Shown here piece after piece: positions 58,336-64,000 of a stretch of DNA of 64,000 nucleotides; position 1 is the first letter of the stretch, and every line of letters starts with the position of its first letter. Position numbers and translations under genes: made by a program. Below the pieces are notes generated by a model. That model saw nothing but the letters and a program-made list of their open reading frames with translations. It had not been told where the DNA came from and did not search any database. The stretch lies in contig CAIOIZ010000011.1 of NCBI GenBank assembly GCA_903858475.1, positions 1 through 64,000 of the forward strand. Reading direction: 5' to 3'. This DNA is from an uncultured Bacteroidota bacterium (lineage in GTDB: Bacteria > Bacteroidota > Bacteroidia > Chitinophagales > Chitinophagaceae).

Positions 58336-60555
58336 ATGAATAAGTTAATTTTATCCATTACCAGCTTACTGTTTTCAGCGGTCGCTTTTAGTCAAACTAA
58401 ACCAGCGGTAGACAGCTCATTAAAAGAATTACAATTAAATGAAATAACTGTATCGGCTACTCGCTTTGCGGAAAATAGCGGCAAAGTGCCACAACAAATT
58501 CAAATTCTCAATGCCAAAAAAATACAATTTCTTAACCAACAAACAAGTGCAGAACTACTTACGCATAGTGGTAATGTATTGGTTCAAAAAAGTCAGCTGG
58601 GTGGCGGTAGTCCAATTATTCGCGGATTTGAATCCAATAAGGTATTGATAGTAGTAGATGGCGTTCGCATGAACAATGCCGTTTTCAGAGGAGGACATTT
58701 ACAAAATGTACTCACCATGGACAATAGCATATTGGAAAAAACAGAAATCCTTTTTGGACCCGCTTCAGTAATGTATGGAAGTGATGCACTGGGTGGTGTA
58801 ATGAGCTTTACTACCAAAAACCCTGTCTTTGCTGCGGCAGGCCAAAAAAACATTTTCACTGGCAATGCTTATATAAGGCATGCAACTGCTTACAATGAAA
58901 AAACAGGGCATGTAGATTTTAATTTTGGTAGTAACAAAATAGCCTACTTGACTAGTTTTACTTTTTCTGATTTTGGAGATTTGACACAGGGAAGTAATTA
59001 TTATAGCAAATTCCCCAATTGGGGTAAGCGTAGTTTTTATGTCGAAAGAATTAATGGAAAAGATAGCCAGATTGTCAACAGCAACCCGAACAAGCTAAAA
59101 CAAACTGGTTATAAACAATATGATTTCCTACAAAAAATAATATTTAATACTGGTCGCGTTTCCAATGTATTGAACTTCCAATACAGCACATCAAGTGATA
59201 TCTATCGTTATGACAGACTCACTGAAGTAACTGGAGCAGGTGTAGCCAAATCTGCACAATGGTATTATGGCCCGCAAAAAAGAATTCTATTGTCATGGCA
59301 AATGAAATTACCTAAAACCAATGCCTATGATCTGGGACAAATCACCACCGCTTACCAAAACATAGAAGAGAGCAGGCACAATAGAAATTTCAACTCCTCT
59401 AAATTGAATCACAGAATCGAAAAACTAGATATTGTTACTTGGAATGCTGATTTCAAAAAATCAATAAAAAAGAATGAATTCGGCTATGGTGCTGAAATCA
59501 CTTACAACAAAGTAAAGTCCTCCGCCTATTTTGACAACATCAGCAATGGCCAATTCGGCGCATTAGATACTAGATATCCTGATGGCGGATCCAATACACA
59601 ATCCTATGCAGCTTATGGTACAATGATTCACAAACTAGCTGACAATTTAGTTTGGACCAGTGGATTCCGTTATTCACACAATAGACTCTTCTCAAAATTC
59701 AATGATAAAACATTCTTCCCCTTCCCCTATAACGATATCACACAAAAATCAGATGCCCTTACAGGAAATCTAGGTTTTGTTGCTACTCCCAAAGGTGGCT
59801 GGAGAGTTTCAGCATTGTTTTCTACAGGTTTCCGTACGCCCAATGTAGATGATATAACCAAGGTGTTTGAAAGCACTACGGGAAGATTGATTGTACCTAA
59901 TCCAAATGTAAATCCAGAAAAAACAGCCAACTATGAATTAGCGGTTTCAAAAACAATTAAAAATAAATACCGCATCGGAATTACTGGCTGGTATACTAAT
60001 TATACCAATGCACTTACTACCGACCTTGGCACTTTAAATGGCTCTCCGCAAGTATTCTACAATAATAGCCTTGCGACGGTATATACAGTTGTCAATAAAA
60101 ATAATGCCAACTTATATGGTCTTAGTGCAAATGCTGCTGGAGATGTCAATGATCATATTTCTTTCAATACTACCTGGAATTATACCTATGGTAGAATTAA
60201 AGAAAGCCCTACAGATTATCCACTAGATCACGTGGCACCCGTATTTGGCAAAATTGGGGTGACCGGAAGATGGGGTCATTTTACAGGCGAACTATTTGCC
60301 TTGTACAATGGCGCAAAAGATTCAGCAGATTATAACTTAAGAGGTGAAGACAACCAAATTTATAGTGCTGACCCTGTTAGAGGTTATACCCCCTCATGGA
60401 CGACAGCTAATTTTAGAGCAGCCTATGAAATCAATAACAACTTCACCGTTCAATTTGCTGCTGAAAATATACTGGATAAATATTACAGGGTTTTTGCCAG
60501 CGGATTAAGCGCCCCTGGTCGTAATTTCGTTCTCACTTTGAGAGGCAGGTTCTAA
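58336..60555 (+). CDS. TonB-dependent outer membrane receptor
   Basis: Signal peptide; ELQLNEITVSATRFAEN; plug VVDGVRMNNAVFRGGHLQNVLTMDNSILEKTEILFGPASVMYGSDALGGVMSF; C-terminal barrel ending LTLRGRF. Confidence 0.93.
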   Translation: MNKLILSITSLLFSAVAFSQTKPAVDSSLKELQLNEITVSATRFAENSGKVPQQIQILNAKKIQFLNQQTSAELLTHSGNVLVQKSQLGGGSPIIRGFESNKVLIVVDGVRMNNAVFRGGHLQNVLTMDNSILEKTEILFGPASVMYGSDALGGVMSFTTKNPVFAAAGQKNIFTGNAYIRHATAYNEKTGHVDFNFGSNKIAYLTSFTFSDFGDLTQGSNYYSKFPNWGKRSFYVERINGKDSQIVNSNPNKLKQTGYKQYDFLQKIIFNTGRVSNVLNFQYSTSSDIYRYDRLTEVTGAGVAKSAQWYYGPQKRILLSWQMKLPKTNAYDLGQITTAYQNIEESRHNRNFNSSKLNHRIEKLDIVTWNADFKKSIKKNEFGYGAEITYNKVKSSAYFDNISNGQFGALDTRYPDGGSNTQSYAAYGTMIHKLADNLVWTSGFRYSHNRLFSKFNDKTFFPFPYNDITQKSDALTGNLGFVATPKGGWRVSALFSTGFRTPNVDDITKVFESTTGRLIVPNPNVNPEKTANYELAVSKTIKNKYRIGITGWYTNYTNALTTDLGTLNGSPQVFYNNSLATVYTVVNKNNANLYGLSANAAGDVNDHISFNTTWNYTYGRIKESPTDYPLDHVAPVFGKIGVTGRWGHFTGELFALYNGAKDSADYNLRGEDNQIYSADPVRGYTPSWTTANFRAAYEINNNFTVQFAAENILDKYYRVFASGLSAPGRNFVLTLRGRF

Positions 60556-60592
60556 ATCAATTATTTAAGAAGATAAATAAAGCATTATATGT

Positions 60593-60628
60593 AGTCCCGG
60601 TTTTGTTAAAACCGGGACATTTTTTTTC
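60593..60628 (+). terminator. Intrinsic terminator after the TonB receptor
   Basis: GTCCCGGTTTT-GTT-AAAACCGGGAC + T tract. Confidence 0.9.
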
Positions 60629-60691
60629 AAATGCAGCAGCTAATACTTATTAATTGTCTATATTTATAGGGTAAACAAAAGTGCAAAATAT

Positions 60692-61273
60692 ATGACGGAA
60701 GAGCTATTATTAGCCGGATGTCTTAAAAATGATGCCGCCTCCCAAGAGGCACTCTATAAACGATTTAGCCCTCGGATGTTAGGGGTGTGTTACCGATTTG
60801 CAAAAAATAAAGAAGATGCAGAAGATATGTTGCAGGAGGGCTTTATTAAAGTCTTTACCCAAATACACCAATACAGAAGTGAAGGTGCATTGGAAGGCTG
60901 GATTAGAAGGATAATGGTACATACTTGTATTAATATCCTCAAGAAAAATAAAAAATTCTCTGACAGTGTAGATATTACTTATGCTCATTCTGTACATGTA
61001 AGGGAGGAAATGATTCCTTCTATCATGCAGGCCAAGCAGGTAGTGGAGAGTATTCGATTATTGCCATTGGGCTATCGTACCGTACTCAATCTTTATGCCA
61101 TTGAAGGATTTAGCCACCGCGAAATTGGCGAACTACTGGATATAGAAGAAAGTACCAGTCGCAGTCAATATACCAGGGCTAAAGCAATGTTGGAAGATAT
61201 TTTATTGAAGAAAAAAATAATTCAAAAATCTAAACCTAAGATTGCCATAGCATCTGCTTCGGCTATTTTATAA
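60692..61273 (+). CDS. ECF-type RNA polymerase sigma factor
   Basis: Region 2 (YKRFSPRMLGVCYRFAKNKEDAEDMLQEGFIKVF) and region 4 (LPLGYRTVLNLYAIEGFSHREIGELLDIEESTSRSQYTRAKAML). Confidence 0.93.
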   Translation: MTEELLLAGCLKNDAASQEALYKRFSPRMLGVCYRFAKNKEDAEDMLQEGFIKVFTQIHQYRSEGALEGWIRRIMVHTCINILKKNKKFSDSVDITYAHSVHVREEMIPSIMQAKQVVESIRLLPLGYRTVLNLYAIEGFSHREIGELLDIEESTSRSQYTRAKAMLEDILLKKKIIQKSKPKIAIASASAIL

Positions 61274-61333
61274 GTTTCTTATTTTGAATAATCCGAATAC
61301 CTCGTACCAAAAACTAAATGCTTAGCTTGAATC

Positions 61334-62890
61334 ATGGACAAGAATTATTATAGAGACGATTTTGAGGAGCTACTCCGAGAGAAGGCAGATGAATTTAAAT
61401 TACAGCCTACCAGAAGGGTATGGAAAAGTGTTTACAATAATATGCACCCTTCCCGCAGGTGGCCATCGAATGCCATTTCACTATTACTAATAGCTTCTTT
61501 ATTATTTATCGGATATTTCAATTCAAATCAATCCAATCAGGACCAAATTAAGCCACTATCCAAATTATCACCTACTGCTAACCAAAATGCTATTGTAGCA
61601 GACCTAAGAACAACATCAAATTCAAGCAGTTCAGTTAACAGCCTTGACAATCGCAGTAATGCTAAAAATAAATTAGTTGCCAATAATAATACTACTGATT
61701 TGCAAATTGCAGAAAATAGAACTCCCAATACTACCCAATCACAAAAGAATAATAATAAAAATAATATAGGCAACAATTCAATCACAAAATTTGTATCCAC
61801 GTTAACAGCAAAGTCAATCAGCAATAATGAAAAAGCGGATACAAAAAAAGCTATTACAAATGCTTCAAAATTAGTTTCTACTAATAAGGGGGCAATCATT
61901 CCAAGTAATAGCAATGAAGCGCAGTCTTCCACTAATGCAATTGAAAATGTTGAAATAAGCAGCAACAGTTCAGTTGAATCAACAATTAATTCATCTGCTA
62001 ACTCAAGTACTGCAATAGAAAACCAATTAGCTGCAACAGAAGTGCAATCGATACAATCCCCTTCCGCAGCCAATCTAACTACTATCAATGCAAGTCTGAC
62101 GAATAATGAGGATAAGGCTTGGATTGAAAATTTTGTTTTTTACAATAAAGGGAAAACGAAAAAATGGAAGGAAAAGATGGCTTATGAATTATATGTTACA
62201 CCCGGCATCAGCTATCGTACGCTAAATAGCAACATTAAATACAACAATAACCCTTCAGCAGGATTTGTAATGAATACCGAACCCACTGCCATTAATCAGA
62301 AACCTGAGTTCAGTGCAGAAATGGGAGCATCCATGATTTATTCATTTGCCAAAAAATTGAGATTGAAATTTGGCGGGCAGTTTAATTACAATAGTTATGC
62401 TATCAATGCCTACGAAACCAATCACCCTGTACTTACTACACTTACCTTAAATGACCTTAACTCGGGTTATCCCTATTTGATTTCGAGAAATACCCTTATT
62501 TCAAATATAGCAGGTATTGGTGCAGCGACATTTCACAATAAATCATTCCAAGTATCGCTTCCAATTGGACTTGAATACAAATTAGCTGGCAATAACAAAT
62601 TACAATGGTATGGCGCTGCTACTATTCAACCAACTTTTGTCGTAGCCGCAAAAGCCTATTTATTGTCCTCAGACAGGAAAAATTATGTGGCTGACAATTC
62701 CATGGTTAGAAATTGGAGCTTAAATACAGGATTTGAAACTTTTATTAGCTACCAAACCAAAGCAGGTGTGAGCTTACAAGTAGGTCCTCAATTTCGATAT
62801 CAAATACCTTCCACTTATGGGAAAAAATATAGTTTGGATGAAAAACTATTTAGTGCTGGTATGAAAATTGGAATTGTAAGAAATTTTTAA
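61334..62890 (+). CDS. Putative anti-sigma-like/outer-membrane-barrel chimera with Asn/Ser-rich linker
   Basis: N-terminal soluble segment, one TM (AISLLLIASLLFIGYF), ~190-aa N/S/T-rich linker, C-terminal beta-strand-rich domain ending GMKIGIVRNF. Confidence 0.65.
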   Translation: MDKNYYRDDFEELLREKADEFKLQPTRRVWKSVYNNMHPSRRWPSNAISLLLIASLLFIGYFNSNQSNQDQIKPLSKLSPTANQNAIVADLRTTSNSSSSVNSLDNRSNAKNKLVANNNTTDLQIAENRTPNTTQSQKNNNKNNIGNNSITKFVSTLTAKSISNNEKADTKKAITNASKLVSTNKGAIIPSNSNEAQSSTNAIENVEISSNSSVESTINSSANSSTAIENQLAATEVQSIQSPSAANLTTINASLTNNEDKAWIENFVFYNKGKTKKWKEKMAYELYVTPGISYRTLNSNIKYNNNPSAGFVMNTEPTAINQKPEFSAEMGASMIYSFAKKLRLKFGGQFNYNSYAINAYETNHPVLTTLTLNDLNSGYPYLISRNTLISNIAGIGAATFHNKSFQVSLPIGLEYKLAGNNKLQWYGAATIQPTFVVAAKAYLLSSDRKNYVADNSMVRNWSLNTGFETFISYQTKAGVSLQVGPQFRYQIPSTYGKKYSLDEKLFSAGMKIGIVRNF

Positions 62891-62925
62891 CCTGGTACAA
62901 ATCAAGGAATTTTATTAAACTTTTA

Positions 62926-62960
62926 TAAAACCGCTGCCGATACAAAAGCCGCGGTTTTTG
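62926..62960 (+). terminator. Intrinsic terminator
   Basis: AAAACCGC-tgccgatacaaaagcc-GCGGTTTTTGTTTT. Confidence 0.65.
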
Positions 62961-62992
62961 TTTTACTGCCATTTCCCATTTAATTTTGATTT

Positions 62993-63565
62993 ATGATGAA
63001 ATATATTTTACAGTTTCTTTTATGTACAAGCATCATTGCCTGTAATGGCAATAAAAACAATAAAGAAATAACAGCTAGCTCAAAAGACAATCCGCAGAGT
63101 GTACAAAATTATTTCCCGGTGACCCCCTTTATAAAAGGGCAATTATACGATTTTAAAGCAAGGGGTATCAGTCCATTGAAATACACAACTATTCATGGAA
63201 AAACCGATTCAGTGTGGCTAAAACAGGAAGAAGTAGAGGGCGCCCTATCGGAATTTTTACAGCCTTCAATAGACTCTGTAAACATGATTCCCTTGTTTTC
63301 GGAAAAAAAATTCCTAGATCAAACCATTGCTGCCTATACCTATACCTATGAACCTAAAATAGCATTGCCGGATAGTATAAGTATTAGTAGATGGGATGTA
63401 TTGATTGATCAGGAAAGCAGTAAGGTTAGACGGATTTACTTAGTGAAAGAATTACCCGACCACAAAATATTACAACTAATTTGGCAGGCAGATAAATGGT
63501 GCAAAATCATTTCTATTATAAATAGTCAGGTAGAAAAAGAAATCAAAATTTCATGGGAGTATTAA
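62993..63565 (+). CDS. Hypothetical lipoprotein
   Basis: Lipobox LLCTSIIACNGNKNN. Confidence 0.65.
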   Translation: MMKYILQFLLCTSIIACNGNKNNKEITASSKDNPQSVQNYFPVTPFIKGQLYDFKARGISPLKYTTIHGKTDSVWLKQEEVEGALSEFLQPSIDSVNMIPLFSEKKFLDQTIAAYTYTYEPKIALPDSISISRWDVLIDQESSKVRRIYLVKELPDHKILQLIWQADKWCKIISIINSQVEKEIKISWEY

Positions 63566-63571
63566 TGTACA

Positions 63572-64000
63572 ATGACTGCAAATGAATTTTCACATATTGC
63601 CAATACCATACCTGTAAACCCGGGTATCTATAAATATTTTGACTCGCAAAACCATTTACTCTATGTAGGGAAAGCAAAAAATTTACGCAAGAGAGTATCC
63701 TCCTATTTTTCCAAAACAGTCAATAGCAATAAAACCCTAGAACTTGTACAACGTATCCATCACATTGAATTTACCATAGTCAACAATGAACAGGATGCTT
63801 TTTTATTAGAGAATAATCTTATCAAGGAATACCAACCGAAATACAATATCATGTTAAAGGATGGCAAGAGCTATCCTTTCATTGTGATAAAAAAGGAACC
63901 CTTTCCGCGCATTTTCTTTACCAGAAGAATCATCAATGACGGGTCTACTTATCTTGGCCCATATACTTCTGTGCAAAATGTAAGAGAATTACTGGACTTT
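63572..64000 (+). CDS. uvrC: Excinuclease ABC subunit C, 5' part (truncated by window edge)
   Basis: My translation from 63572: MTANEFSHIANTIPVNPGIYKYFDSQNHLLYVGKAKNLRKRVSSYFSK...NNEQDAFLLENNLIKEYQPKYNIMLKDGKSYPFIVI; GIY-YIG domain; open to the window end, absent from the ORF track. Confidence 0.93.
   Translation, partial: MTANEFSHIANTIPVNPGIYKYFDSQNHLLYVGKAKNLRKRVSSYFSKTVNSNKTLELVQRIHHIEFTIVNNEQDAFLLENNLIKEYQPKYNIMLKDGKSYPFIVIKKEPFPRIFFTRRIINDGSTYLGPYTSVQNVRELLDF

Noticed and set aside
61537-62088. 183-aa antisense ORF with Leu/Val-rich composition
   Set aside because: Reverse complement of the Asn/Ser-rich linker; composition artefact.

Overview
The window is ordinary chromosomal sequence from a Bacteroidota bacterium, probably Chitinophagaceae-like. 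This is inferred from PorV, GldB/F/G, a MurF-Alr fusion, BshA, DUF4292, DUF4783 and a Bat-type operon. About 62 protein-coding genes are supported. The last is a partial uvrC running off the right edge that the ORF track does not list. Most genes are housekeeping: ispF, dut, envC-like, bshA, rsmI-like, fumC, lspA, murF-alr, isc genes, mce, rsgA, nadE, nadC, apaG, gpmI. I saw no rRNA, confident tRNA, CRISPR array, prophage or transposase. Less ordinary items are: (i) a + strand intrinsic terminator with no upstream + strand CDS, at the end of a ~590-bp ORF-free gap (candidate ncRNA or leader); (ii) a compact mce / enoyl-reductase-like SDR / FabZ-like / KAS / ACP cluster whose ACP has a non-canonical NSS pantetheine site; (iii) an ECF sigma factor followed by a protein that looks like a cytoplasmic anti-sigma-like tail, one TM helix, a long Asn/Ser linker and a beta-barrel-like C-terminus; (iv) an SGNH esterase + GH2 glycosidase fusion; (v) a repeat-laden G/C-skewed intergenic region; (vi) a lipoprotein with three tandem two-cysteine repeats. 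No clearly new defence or mobile system is visible. All product calls come from reading motifs, not from searches.
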